NCBI GenBank assembly: GCA_002479255.1
Contig: DLMJ01000013.1
Span: forward strand, 1-64,000
From: Candidatus Binatus soli
GTDB lineage: Bacteria > Desulfobacterota > Binatia > Binatales > Binataceae
Direction: 5' to 3'
Length of the DNA: 64,000 nt
How positions within the stretch are numbered: position 1 is the first letter of the stretch; every line of letters starts with the position of its first letter. The notes beneath the pieces were generated by a model. That model had not been told where the DNA came from. It did not search any database and saw only the letters and a program-made list of their open reading frames with translations. The position numbers and the translations under genes are program-made. This document shows positions 52,274-60,106 of the stretch, piece by piece.

Positions 52274-53044
52274 ATGCTGATAACGGTTGACGTTGGCAAC
52301 ACCGATACCGTGATTGGAATTTACGAAGGCGAGCGCTTGCGCAATCACTGGCGCATCTCGACCGTTCCCGATCGCACCACCGATGAGCATGGCGCGCTGC
52401 TCAACACTCTCTGGGCGGCGGCGGGCCTGGAGGGCAGCCTCAAGCCTGAAGGGGTTGCGATCGCGTGCGTGGTCCCCCCCCTCAACAAGGTGATGGAGCA
52501 AGTCGCTGAGCGATATTTCCATTGCGCTCCGCTGATGGTGGGGCCTGGGATCAAAACCGGCATGCCAATCCTCTACGAGAATCCCAAGGAAGTGGGCGCC
52601 GACCGAATCGTCAACGCGGTTGCCGCCTACGAGCGCTACGAATGCGCATCTATCGTCGTCGATTTTGGCACCGCGACCACTTTCGACTACGTGACCGGCA
52701 AGGGCGAGTACGCCGGTGGTGCGATCGCTCCCGGCTTGGGCGTCTCGATGAACGCGTTGATCGAGCACGCCGCCAAGCTCTATCGCGTCGAGCTGGTTCG
52801 CCCGCGCGAGGTTGTCGGCCGCACCACGGTCGGCTCGATTCAGTCCGGGGTGATCTTCGGCTACACCGCCCTGGTGGACGGGCTGGTCGGGCGCATCCAG
52901 AAGGAGCGCGGCGAAAAGGCGCGCGTCATCGCGACCGGCGGTCTCGCCGAGCTTATTGCGCCCGAGAGCGAAACGATTGAAGAAGTTGACGAGTTTCTGA
53001 CATTAAAGGGACTCAGGCTGATCTTTGAGCGCAACCGGCGCTAG
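52274..53044 (+). CDS. coaX: Type III pantothenate kinase
   Basis: 256 aa from ATG 52274 (MLITVDVGNTDTV), preceded by GGAG. The ASKHA fold is visible: phosphate-1 DVGNTDTVIGIYEG, the GADRIVNAVAAYERY motif, phosphate-2 VVDFGTATTFDYV, and adenosine-region GVIFGYTALVDGLVGRI. CoaX phosphorylates pantothenate in the first step of CoA synthesis and needs a monovalent cation; it is insensitive to CoA feedback. panB and panC, which make pantothenate, lie 2 kb downstream in the same direction. RBS and length are typical. Confidence 0.95.
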   Translation: MLITVDVGNTDTVIGIYEGERLRNHWRISTVPDRTTDEHGALLNTLWAAAGLEGSLKPEGVAIACVVPPLNKVMEQVAERYFHCAPLMVGPGIKTGMPILYENPKEVGADRIVNAVAAYERYECASIVVDFGTATTFDYVTGKGEYAGGAIAPGLGVSMNALIEHAAKLYRVELVRPREVVGRTTVGSIQSGVIFGYTALVDGLVGRIQKERGEKARVIATGGLAELIAPESETIEEVDEFLTLKGLRLIFERNRR

Positions 53045-53061
53045 CTTTTGAGGGAGGTTCG

Positions 53062-53940
53062 ATGAGCACGCCCGGGCGAGTTGTGACCGATTCGATGATC
53101 GGTCTCAAGATGCCGGATTACTCGCGGATATCACCGCGCGTTGCGACCGTGCTCGGCCACAATCCGAGTCCATTTACGGGACCCGGCACGAACACCTACA
53201 TAGTGGGCGCCTCGAAGCGGCCGCTACTGCTCGACACGGGCCAGGGCGTCGCGATATACGCCGACCTGCTCGAAGCGGCGCTCAAGGAACTCTCCGGCAG
53301 TATCGAACTCGAACGAATCGTCCTGACTCATGCACACGTCGATCATCTGGGAGGCGTGCGCCAGGTGATCGAAAGATTCGGCGAGATGGAAGTATTGAAG
53401 ATGCCGTGGGAGGGCCACGATGCTCCGGCGGGCGCGATTTCCGTGATCGGCCACGACGCCGTAGTTCACACCGAAGGCGCCACCCTGCGCGCGGTATTTA
53501 CTCCCGGGCATTCGCCCGATCACTTGTGCTATTACTTGGAAGAAGAGCGCGCATTGTTCACGGGGGACGTCGTGCTGGGCGCAGGTACTACAGTCATTCC
53601 CGACGATACTGGCGACCTCGGCGAGTACATGGATTCGCTCAGGCGCCTGCTCGCGCTGGATATCGAGACGATTTATCCCGGGCACGGCCCGGTCATCCGC
53701 AATCCCAAAGAGAAGATCGGCCAATACATCGCTCATCGCGAATTGCGCGAACGCCAGGTGCTCGAGGCGCTCGCGCACAGTGCGGGACCGCTCGAGGCGA
53801 TGGCGATCGTGAAGAAGATCTACGTTGACGTTCCTGAGTATCTGCATCTTGCCGCGGCAAGCTCGGTCCGCTCTCATCTGCGAAAGCTCGAGCGAGAGGG
53901 CCGCGTGGTGGAGCATGAAAAGCGCTGGAGTGCTAACTAG
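53062..53940 (+). CDS. MBL-fold metallo-hydrolase (LACTB2-like)
   Basis: 292 aa, with GGGAGG before the ATG. Metal-binding motif THAHVDHLGG with the His residues that bind two zinc ions; further ligands in FTPGHSPDH and LFTGDVVLG, and YPGHGPVI near the end. The C-terminal 90 residues form a helical and winged-helix-like cap (RQVLEALAHSAGPLEAMAIV), as in LACTB2-type hydrolases and endoribonucleases. It begins 17 bases after coaX. Its 3' end overlaps the start of the PDZ gene by 26 bases. Substrate unknown: RNA or a thioester-like small molecule. Confidence 0.88.
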   Translation: MSTPGRVVTDSMIGLKMPDYSRISPRVATVLGHNPSPFTGPGTNTYIVGASKRPLLLDTGQGVAIYADLLEAALKELSGSIELERIVLTHAHVDHLGGVRQVIERFGEMEVLKMPWEGHDAPAGAISVIGHDAVVHTEGATLRAVFTPGHSPDHLCYYLEEERALFTGDVVLGAGTTVIPDDTGDLGEYMDSLRRLLALDIETIYPGHGPVIRNPKEKIGQYIAHRELRERQVLEALAHSAGPLEAMAIVKKIYVDVPEYLHLAAASSVRSHLRKLEREGRVVEHEKRWSAN

Positions 53941-54841
53941 CAAAGCGCGGGAGTATCGCGCTTTTGGCGCATCGATCGCCGCGATGCTGCTCGTTCTGTT
54001 CGCAAGCGCGCCCGCGGCTGCGCAGTCGGGCGCCGAAACCGCCGCCTCCGAGACGTGGAAGACGGCAGCCGCATCAGCCGCCGCGTCTGCCCCAACTGCG
54101 GGGTCCGGCGCTGGCGCCCCGATCGCGGAAGCCGCTGCGCCATCGCCTGCGCGCACTGCCATCGCGCCATCCGCCGATTCCGCGACCGCCACTGGCCCAT
54201 CGAACATGGTTGCGACGCCGCCCGATCTCGACGGCGCGCAGCCCGGCACCGCGGAGATTCCGCCCGCCAATCCTGCCGACGCGTCGCAGCAGCAGCCGCC
54301 GAGCCATGCGGATTCGCAGCCATCCAATGAGAACAGCGAAGTCGCGCGTTATCAGGAGGAGCAGAGCGGGTTGCCGCCCGAGCAGCTCAGGAGCTTGCAG
54401 CAGTTCGACAGCGAGGGCGAGCTTTCGACTCCATTCGGAATGCAATTGCGTGAAGCGCGGCGCACGCTCAAATCCGGCGAAGAGGCTGAGGGCCTGCTGG
54501 TTATTGCCGTCGAAAAAGGCAGCCCGGCCGCGGCGGTTGGCTTGCACCCCTACAGTCACACCGTCCATGACGCGCTTGCCGCGGCTGCGATGGTGGGAGC
54601 GGTTTTCTCTGGTGGATTGGCGGTGGTGGTCATTCCCGCGTTGGACTACATGCAAATCGGCGAGAGCTACGACATGATCATCGGCGTCGACGGCTCGCGT
54701 GTGACCAACTTTCTCGACTTCCAGGACCGCATGCGCGACCTTCAGCCGGGCGAGGTGATCTACTTAAGCGTAGTGCGCAACGGCAAACGCCTCCAGGTGA
54801 CGATGCCGGTGCCGGCCGACGTTTTGCAAGCCACCAACTGA
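53915..54841 (+). CDS. Periplasmic PDZ-domain protein with split PDZ
   Basis: 308 aa from ATG 53915, overlapping the end of the MBL gene. A signal peptide (ASIAAMLLVLFASAPAAA-QS) and a long Ala/Pro/Ser-rich spacer (to about 145) lead to a PDZ domain: FGMQLREARRTLKSGEEAEGLLVIAVEKGSPAAAVGL, about residues 180-216, then DMIIGVDGSRVTNFLDFQDRM and GEVIYLSVVRNGKRL. Between the GSPA-A-GL and DMIIGVDG halves sits a 40-residue, partly hydrophobic insertion (AAMVGAVFSGGLAVVVIPALDY). PDZ domains bind protein C-termini or hydrophobic peptides; the absence of a protease domain makes it an adaptor. Function unknown. Confidence 0.7.
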   Translation: MKSAGVLTSKAREYRAFGASIAAMLLVLFASAPAAAQSGAETAASETWKTAAASAAASAPTAGSGAGAPIAEAAAPSPARTAIAPSADSATATGPSNMVATPPDLDGAQPGTAEIPPANPADASQQQPPSHADSQPSNENSEVARYQEEQSGLPPEQLRSLQQFDSEGELSTPFGMQLREARRTLKSGEEAEGLLVIAVEKGSPAAAVGLHPYSHTVHDALAAAAMVGAVFSGGLAVVVIPALDYMQIGESYDMIIGVDGSRVTNFLDFQDRMRDLQPGEVIYLSVVRNGKRLQVTMPVPADVLQATN

Positions 54842-55115
54842 TCGAGCCTCCCGAGCTTTACGCGCCCGGCGACTTTCTCTATATTTCTTTATCTCGCCCG
54901 TCGAGGAAGACTTTTCCCGGCGAGACGGTGTTGAGTTGAGTGCCTCCCGTGCGGAGGCGATGACATTTGGCGTCTGCTCGCGCCTGGATCCGATGTTTGG
55001 ACCGGGACTCCGAGTGATTCGAGCGCTCGTTCATTCGAGGTTGCTCTGATGCGGGGTTGCCGGGTACGCGGCAGCCCCGATTTTCTTGGAGCGACAGGAT
55101 CGTTTGGGAGAGAAT

Positions 55116-55955
55116 ATGACGCAAGACAAAGTTCGCGTGCCCGATCTCGCGCGCATGAAGGCCGCGCGGCAGCCGATCACGATGCTGACCGCGTACGACT
55201 TTCCATTCGCCAGAATCTTCGACAACTGCGGCGTCGATCTGCTCCTGGTCGGCGATAGTCTCGCCATGGCGGTGCGCGGCGAGGCCAACACCCTCGCCGT
55301 CACCATCGACGAGGTCATCTACCACACTCGTGCAGTTGCGCGCGCGCGACGCCGGGCGCTGGTCGTCGCCGACATGCCGTTCCTATCGTATCAGGTAAGT
55401 CCCGAAGACGCGTTGCGCAACGCCGGCCGTCTCGTCAAGGAAGGCGGCGCTGAGGCGGTGAAGCTCGAAGGCGGCGTCGCGATAGCCGAAGCGGTGGCGA
55501 GAATCACGGCTGTCGATATTCCGGTGATGGGCCACGTCGGACTGACGCCCCAGTCGGTTCATCGGATGGGCGGGCATCGCGTGCAAGGCCGCAAATCCGG
55601 CCGCGCGCCCGGATGCCGCGAACGCCTGCTCGAAGACGCCGCCGCACTCGAAGCCGCGGGCGCATTCGCGATCGTCGTCGAGGGCGTGCCACCGTCGTTG
55701 GCGCGCGAGATAACCGCCCGCGTCGCTATCCCGACCATCGGCATCGGCGCCGGGCCCGATTGCGACGGCCAGGTGCTCGTGATGCACGATATGCTTGGCC
55801 TCGGCGAGTCGTGCGCGCCGCGCTTCGCCAAGCCGTTCGCGCATCTGTGGAACGAGTCCGCGGCCGCTGCAAGCACCTACGTGCGCGAAGTGAAGGAACG
55901 CGCGTTTCCGGCGCCGGAACATTGTTACGCCGAATCGAGGGGCGCCTCGCGATGA
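55116..55955 (+). CDS. panB: 3-methyl-2-oxobutanoate hydroxymethyltransferase
   Basis: 279 aa from ATG 55116 (MTQDKVRVPDL), with GGGAGAG upstream; a longer frame starts 30 bases earlier. TIM-barrel enzyme. Motifs: ITMLTAYDFPFARIFDNCGVDLLLVGDSLAM at residues 21-51, metal-ligand Asp (VGDS, AD), KLEGG, GHVGLTPQSVHRMGG and GIGAGPDCDGQVLVMHDMLG. It adds a hydroxymethyl group from methylene-THF to alpha-ketoisovalerate. A four-base overlap (ATGA) couples it to panC. About 274 bases of leader (54842-55115) carry a GCCTCC/GGAGGC hairpin at 54942-54958 but no gene. Confidence 0.95.
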   Translation: MTQDKVRVPDLARMKAARQPITMLTAYDFPFARIFDNCGVDLLLVGDSLAMAVRGEANTLAVTIDEVIYHTRAVARARRRALVVADMPFLSYQVSPEDALRNAGRLVKEGGAEAVKLEGGVAIAEAVARITAVDIPVMGHVGLTPQSVHRMGGHRVQGRKSGRAPGCRERLLEDAAALEAAGAFAIVVEGVPPSLAREITARVAIPTIGIGAGPDCDGQVLVMHDMLGLGESCAPRFAKPFAHLWNESAAAASTYVREVKERAFPAPEHCYAESRGASR

Positions 55956-56797
55956 TGGTCATTACCTCGCCCGGCGAGATGACCCGTTATTCCAGTGACG
56001 CGCTTCAACGTGGTGAACGAATCGGGCTGGTCCCCACGATGGGCTGTCTGCACGAGGGGCATCTGGTGCTGATGCGCGAGGGCCGGCGCCGATCCGCGGT
56101 TCTGGTCGCGTCGATCTTCGTCAATCCCACCCAGTTCGGACCCGGCGAGGACTTCGCGCGCTATCCGCGCAACTTCGAGCGCGACTGCGCGATGCTCCAG
56201 ACCGTGCCGGTGGACGTGGTGTTCGCGCCGGAGCCGAGTGCGATGTACTCGCCCGACGCGCAGACCTTTGTCGACGTCGGCGAGATTACCAGCGGCCTGT
56301 GCGGGCCTCATCGCCCCGGCCATTTCCGCGGCGTGACTACCGTGGTCGCCAAGCTGTTCAACATCGTCAAACCGCATCTGGCGGTTTTCGGCGAGAAGGA
56401 TTTCCAGCAGCTGCGCGCGATCCAGCGGATGGTCCGTGACCTTAACTTCGACGTCGAAATTATTCCGGTGCCTATCGTGCGCGAAAAGGACGGCCTCGCG
56501 ATGAGTTCGCGCAACGCCTACCTCTCAAGCGCCGAGCGCGAAGACGCGCTGGCGCTGAGCCTCGCGATCCGCGCAGCCCGCGAGAAGCATCGCGCGGGCC
56601 CATGCTGCGCCGAGGAAATCGTGTTCGCGGCGACTCGTGTGCTCAACCGGATGAAAGGAATTGCGATCGAATACGTCGAAGCTGTTGATGCCGAGACGCT
56701 TGCGCGTCATCCGTCGCTCGATCGTCCGATTCTAGTCGCGATAGCGGCCCGCGTCGGCAAGACGCGGCTAATCGACAACGCCGTGCTGCAGCCGTAA
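55952..56797 (+). CDS. panC: Pantothenate synthetase
   Basis: 281 aa from ATG 55952, which overlaps the panB stop by four bases (an ATG three bases later is also possible). It joins pantoate and beta-alanine via pantoyl-adenylate. Class-I synthetase-like motifs: PTMGCLHEGHLVLMRE (HIGH-type HEGH), VASIFVNPTQFGPGEDFARYPR, PEPSAMYSP, GEKDFQQLRAIQRMVRDL and the KMSKS-like MSSRN. Complete length. With panB and coaX it covers most of early CoA synthesis. The following gene is 117 bases away and belongs to a different, lower-GC stretch. Confidence 0.95.
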   Translation: MMVITSPGEMTRYSSDALQRGERIGLVPTMGCLHEGHLVLMREGRRRSAVLVASIFVNPTQFGPGEDFARYPRNFERDCAMLQTVPVDVVFAPEPSAMYSPDAQTFVDVGEITSGLCGPHRPGHFRGVTTVVAKLFNIVKPHLAVFGEKDFQQLRAIQRMVRDLNFDVEIIPVPIVREKDGLAMSSRNAYLSSAEREDALALSLAIRAAREKHRAGPCCAEEIVFAATRVLNRMKGIAIEYVEAVDAETLARHPSLDRPILVAIAARVGKTRLIDNAVLQP

Positions 56798-56914
56798 CCG
56801 CGCCCGCCAGTCATCTCTCGCAAACGATTTGTGGACTCTCGCCGTGAACCCGCCGCGAGGTGTAGCCTCTTCGATAACGAACTGATCGCAAAGACCCCTC
56901 GCCGAGGATGCGCC

Positions 56915-57586
56915 ATGCTGCTTGAGGACGAAATTCGCAAATTTGTAAAACGTAATCCGTTCACCGTGCCGCACATATCTCTCACAGACCTTGAGAGGAG
57001 CTGCCACGAGTACGAAAACGGCGGCTGGGATTCCGCTTATAGAATCGCTACCACCCTGGTGCACGAAGGATGGAGTAATCCTCCTCACTTACAAAAGGTC
57101 GTAGATGGGTTGAACGTGCTATTGCGAGTTTGGAATCAGCAGTTTTATGGCCCGAGCGGTTTCAACGAGCGAGGCGTTGAAGAATGGTTGGGAAACAACT
57201 GGCAGAAAATCGATAGATTTCACAGAGAAGATATTTCCTCATTGGACGCAAGCACTCACGAAGCAATAGCGGGAACATTCATCGAATTGCTAGCTCGACT
57301 GAAAAAAACTTTAGACGGGAAGCAGAGTCCTGTCTCAGTTGGGAAGGCGCTCCATCTCTTAGCTCCGCGGTTCTTTCCGGCATGGGACAGTGACATCGCG
57401 TGCAATTGGAAGTGTCGGTACTCGACCTGGCCAAGCGTGGCATACATCGTTTTCTGCCACCGGATAAAAGAATTTGCCGCGCCGTTGAAAGAAGCCCTCG
57501 CAGCGGACGATTCGCCGCGTCGCGCTTGGCTCTCGGAGAAGACACTCCTAAAGCGAATTGACGAGTATAACTACGTCAACCGGTAA
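56915..57586 (+). CDS. Hypothetical protein in a lower-GC patch
   Basis: 223 aa from ATG 56915 (MLLEDEIRKF), after GAGGATG. I do not recognise a named family. The C-terminal half has a pattern found in scattered accessory proteins: SVGKALHLLAPRFFPAWDSDIA, with the H-L-P-FFPxWD core, then a conserved-looking helix. The N-terminal half is helical with Trp and Asn. The codon use is more AT-rich than neighbours (many AAA, GAA, ATT). It stands beside a toxin-antitoxin pair, so it may have arrived with it. A defence or stress role is only a guess. Confidence 0.55.
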   Translation: MLLEDEIRKFVKRNPFTVPHISLTDLERSCHEYENGGWDSAYRIATTLVHEGWSNPPHLQKVVDGLNVLLRVWNQQFYGPSGFNERGVEEWLGNNWQKIDRFHREDISSLDASTHEAIAGTFIELLARLKKTLDGKQSPVSVGKALHLLAPRFFPAWDSDIACNWKCRYSTWPSVAYIVFCHRIKEFAAPLKEALAADDSPRRAWLSEKTLLKRIDEYNYVNR

Positions 57587-57624
57587 GGGCGGAGTTAGGT
57601 CATCGAGAGTCAGGAGGCCGCCGG

Positions 57625-57933
57625 CTACGCCACTGCCACCGCACGATCGCGTCGGGATTTCGGCCGAACTTTGATCTCGACCCTTTGGTCAAGTGCGGCT
57701 AGAAACCGCATGATTCGCTCAAGCGAAAATCCGTCGAGATGCCCTCGGAGCAGTGCAGATATTTTAGGCTGAGTTACGCCGAGAATCTGCGCAGCTTCGA
57801 CCTGGCTGAGTTCTCTCTTCTCGATAATCGCGGAGATTTTGAAAACCAGGTCGGCTTTTGCCTGAAGCACGTCTGCATCCGCCAGTCCGAGATCGCGGAA
57901 CACATTGCCGCTGCCTCTGGTCACCATTTCCAT
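57625..57933 (-). CDS. XRE-family antitoxin (HigA-like)
   Basis: 102 aa. The helix-turn-helix is clear: SQVEAAQILGVTQPKISALL at about residues 43-62, followed by FSLERIMRFLAALDQRVEIKV. It lies downstream of the toxin gene by 13 bases, the toxin-first order of HigBA modules. HigA-type proteins neutralise the partner toxin and repress their own operon by binding the operator upstream. The N-terminal part (GSGNVFRDLGLADADVLQAKADL) is typical of these antitoxins. Confidence 0.88.
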   Translation of the reverse strand: MEMVTRGSGNVFRDLGLADADVLQAKADLVFKISAIIEKRELSQVEAAQILGVTQPKISALLRGHLDGFSLERIMRFLAALDQRVEIKVRPKSRRDRAVAVA

Positions 57934-57946
57934 CGATCCGCTCCTT

Positions 57947-58315
57947 TCACTTCTTTCCGGACTTGTAGTCCTGCTCCGCGACTTTGAGCCTCTGCTTGAT
58001 TAGATCGAGGTCGCTCTTCGGAGTCTCGATTCCCTTTTTCGACTTCTTTTGGAATGCGTGTAGGACATAAACCACATCGGCAAATCGCACCGTATAAACC
58101 GTTCGAAGCGTGTCCCCGTCGAAGTCATCAACGATCTCGACCACGCTCGCACCGCCGAATCCTTTCATTGGCTTCGCGTCTTTGTGCTTTCCACCTAGTT
58201 GCGCCGCGGTCAGCGCGGTTCCGACTACGAGCGTAACTTTCTTCGGAAATCTCTGGAGATCTGATTGCGAACCGCCCACGAACCTTACTGGTTTTCGTTT
58301 CGGCGGCTCGCCCAT
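57947..58315 (-). CDS. RelE/HigB-type toxin (Gp49-like)
   Basis: 122 aa from ATG 58315 (MGEPPKRKPVRF); an ATG 15 bases upstream lies inside the operator palindrome and is less likely. Family features: FPKKVTLVVGTALTAAQLGG, a conserved GFGGASVVEIVDDFDGDTLRTVYTV, residues about 53-77, FADVVYVLHAFQKKSKKGI and the C-terminal helix PKSDLDLIKQRL. Such toxins are ribosome-dependent mRNA interferases. It forms a pair with the XRE protein. The family call rests on these motifs; activity is not tested. Confidence 0.85.
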   Translation of the reverse strand: MGEPPKRKPVRFVGGSQSDLQRFPKKVTLVVGTALTAAQLGGKHKDAKPMKGFGGASVVEIVDDFDGDTLRTVYTVRFADVVYVLHAFQKKSKKGIETPKSDLDLIKQRLKVAEQDYKSGKK

Positions 58316-58322
58316 GCGAAAG

Positions 58323-58340
58323 TATCCCATAAATGGGATA
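58323..58340. promoter_or_regulatory. 18-bp palindromic operator of the toxin-antitoxin operon
   Basis: TATCCCAT-AA-ATGGGATA is a perfect inverted repeat (8-bp arms, 2-base centre). It lies 8 bases upstream of the toxin start. Palindromes of this size and place are the autorepression sites of HigA/XRE antitoxins. It includes a possible upstream ATG, so repressor binding would also block that start. Confidence 0.75.
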
Positions 58341-58404
58341 GAGCGTCAAGCTCGGCTTCGTCTCAGTGGAATGAGCAGAAGCTATCGAGTGCGAACGATC
58401 CCGC

Positions 58405-58719
58405 TCACGTCATCAGCAGAATCAGCAGGCCGCCGGTTACGATGAATCCACCGCCCAGCAGGATTCTGTCGTCGGGAATCTGCCTGAAAAGAATGAACGA
58501 GATAACCTGCGACACTACGAAGAAGACCGCGATGTAGATTCCCATCAGTCGATTGAAATCGACACCGCTCAGATTGACCAGCACTCCGTAGGCGAAAAGA
58601 ACGAGTCCACCCGCCGCCATCCAGTAGGCCGGTCCGCGAAGTCCTATCCGGATGAGCGCGTCGCCGCCCACTTCGAGCGCCGCGGCAAGCACCAGGATCG
58701 CGAGAGTCTTTAAGATCAA
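58405..58719 (-). CDS. Small multidrug-resistance-like (DMT superfamily) membrane protein
   Basis: 104 aa with four hydrophobic helices and little else. The first helix contains a membrane-embedded Glu (LAAALEVGGDALIRIGLRG), placed like Glu14 of EmrE, which binds substrate and protons. The second and third helices (AYWMAAGGLVLFAYGVL; LMGIYIAVFFVVSQVISFIL) and the Gly-rich last helix (LLGGGFIVTGGLLILL) agree with half-EamA or SMR proteins. It could act as a homodimer exporting quaternary amines or as a lipid-type flippase. It is 12 bases downstream of the radical SAM gene in the same direction. Confidence 0.7.
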   Translation of the reverse strand: MILKTLAILVLAAALEVGGDALIRIGLRGPAYWMAAGGLVLFAYGVLVNLSGVDFNRLMGIYIAVFFVVSQVISFILFRQIPDDRILLGGGFIVTGGLLILLMT

Positions 58720-58731
58720 ATCCGGGCTGGC

Positions 58732-60063
58732 CTAATAATAATCAACCGGGTCGATCTGCCGCTTGGCGCCCCAGTAGAAAAGCATATTCTCAGTCAGTCC
58801 CTGCCAGGTGAATTTCCCCGGCGGCATCAGGAGGCGCTTGAACATCGACTTGAGCGAGTAGAACTCCTTGGTGCATCGCCACACGCCTTCTTCGACTTCC
58901 TGCGGCGACATGTTCTTGGGCACGAACATGCAGCGGAAGTTGTTGGTGTAGAGGTCGGCGTCGGGGATGATCACGCGGCCCTCGTCCTCGAGCTGCGTGC
59001 GCATCGGCGTGCCCCTGCGCGGCGTCACGGTGTTGAAGAACGCCTCGGGCGCCTTGACCTCGTGCAGGAACTTGAGCGTGTCGTCGAAAATTTCCGGACG
59101 GTCCTCTTCCAGCCCGAACATGAAGTTGAGCGAATAGTAAATCCCGTATTTTTCCAGCTTCTTGAGCAGCTTCTTGTAATGGCCCGCGTGATTCTGAATC
59201 TTGTTCATCGACAGCAGGCTGTCCTGGCTGATCGATTCGACCCCGATGTTGACGTGGAAGACCCCCGCCTTGGCCGCCAGTTCCAGCAACTCGTCGTCGT
59301 GATTCGAGTTGATCGTCCACAGGCACGAGAAGCGGATGTTGAGCGGCTCGAGCGCCTTGAACAGCTCGCGCGCGAACTTGTGCTTGCCCGTGATCTGATC
59401 GTCGATGAACTGAAAGCGCTTGAAGCCGGTAATCTTGACGACCTGCTTTATCTCCTCGACGATGTCCTCGATCGGCCGCGTCCGATACGCGCCGTCGTAG
59501 AAGACCGGAATCTCGCAGAACGAGCACCGATAAGGGCATCCGCGGCTTGCCTGCACCGGCACCGCCTTGAACAGGTAGCGGTTAAGCTTGAGCAGCTCGT
59601 GGCGCGGCCGTGGCAGGTTCTTCAGATCGTGCAGCTTGTCGGACTTGTAAATGTGCTTGAGTTTGCCGTCGCGCCAATCCTGCAGCAGTTCGGGCCACAC
59701 CAGGTCGGCCTCGCCCTTCACCACCGCGTCGCAATGCTGGAGAGCCTCTTCGGCCTGCAGCGTCGCATGGAATCCGCCGAACACGACCGGGATGCCGCGC
59801 TTGCGGAACTCGTCGCCGAGTTGGTACGCGCGCAGCGACGCGCCGATCGTCGTCGTCATGCCGACCAGGTCCCATCCACCGTCGAAATTGATGTCCTCGA
59901 GACGTTCGTCACATAGCGTTACGTCGTAATCGTCGGGCGTCAGTCCCGCCATCAGCGGAATCATCAGGCCCATGATTAGCCGCCAGCGGGTCTTATGCGG
60001 AGTGCCGTCGAGATGGACGGTGGTGGGTTGCACCAACAGAATTCGGGGCTTCTTGCCGTTCAT
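58732..60063 (-). CDS. B12-binding radical SAM protein
   Basis: 443 aa, GAGGAAG before the ATG. The N-terminal cobalamin-binding Rossmann domain (about 1-135) has DYDVTLCDERLEDINFDGG and IPVVFGGFHATLQAEEAL, without the DxHxxG of mutases. The radical SAM core follows with CxxxCxxC = C176/C180/C183 (RGCPYRCSFCEIPVFY), then FQFIDDQITG and HVNIGVESISQDSLLSM. Such enzymes methylate unactivated carbons or, in related groups, rearrange lipids and hopanoids. The gene immediately follows a CDP-alcohol transferase, so a lipid-related substrate is plausible but not proven. It explains part of the cobalamin need of this organism. Confidence 0.88.
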   Translation of the reverse strand: MNGKKPRILLVQPTTVHLDGTPHKTRWRLIMGLMIPLMAGLTPDDYDVTLCDERLEDINFDGGWDLVGMTTTIGASLRAYQLGDEFRKRGIPVVFGGFHATLQAEEALQHCDAVVKGEADLVWPELLQDWRDGKLKHIYKSDKLHDLKNLPRPRHELLKLNRYLFKAVPVQASRGCPYRCSFCEIPVFYDGAYRTRPIEDIVEEIKQVVKITGFKRFQFIDDQITGKHKFARELFKALEPLNIRFSCLWTINSNHDDELLELAAKAGVFHVNIGVESISQDSLLSMNKIQNHAGHYKKLLKKLEKYGIYYSLNFMFGLEEDRPEIFDDTLKFLHEVKAPEAFFNTVTPRRGTPMRTQLEDEGRVIIPDADLYTNNFRCMFVPKNMSPQEVEEGVWRCTKEFYSLKSMFKRLLMPPGKFTWQGLTENMLFYWGAKRQIDPVDYY

Positions 60064-60106
60064 ACTTCCTCTGCCTGCAGGGCTTGCTTCGCCTTGCTAC
60101 AGGCTT

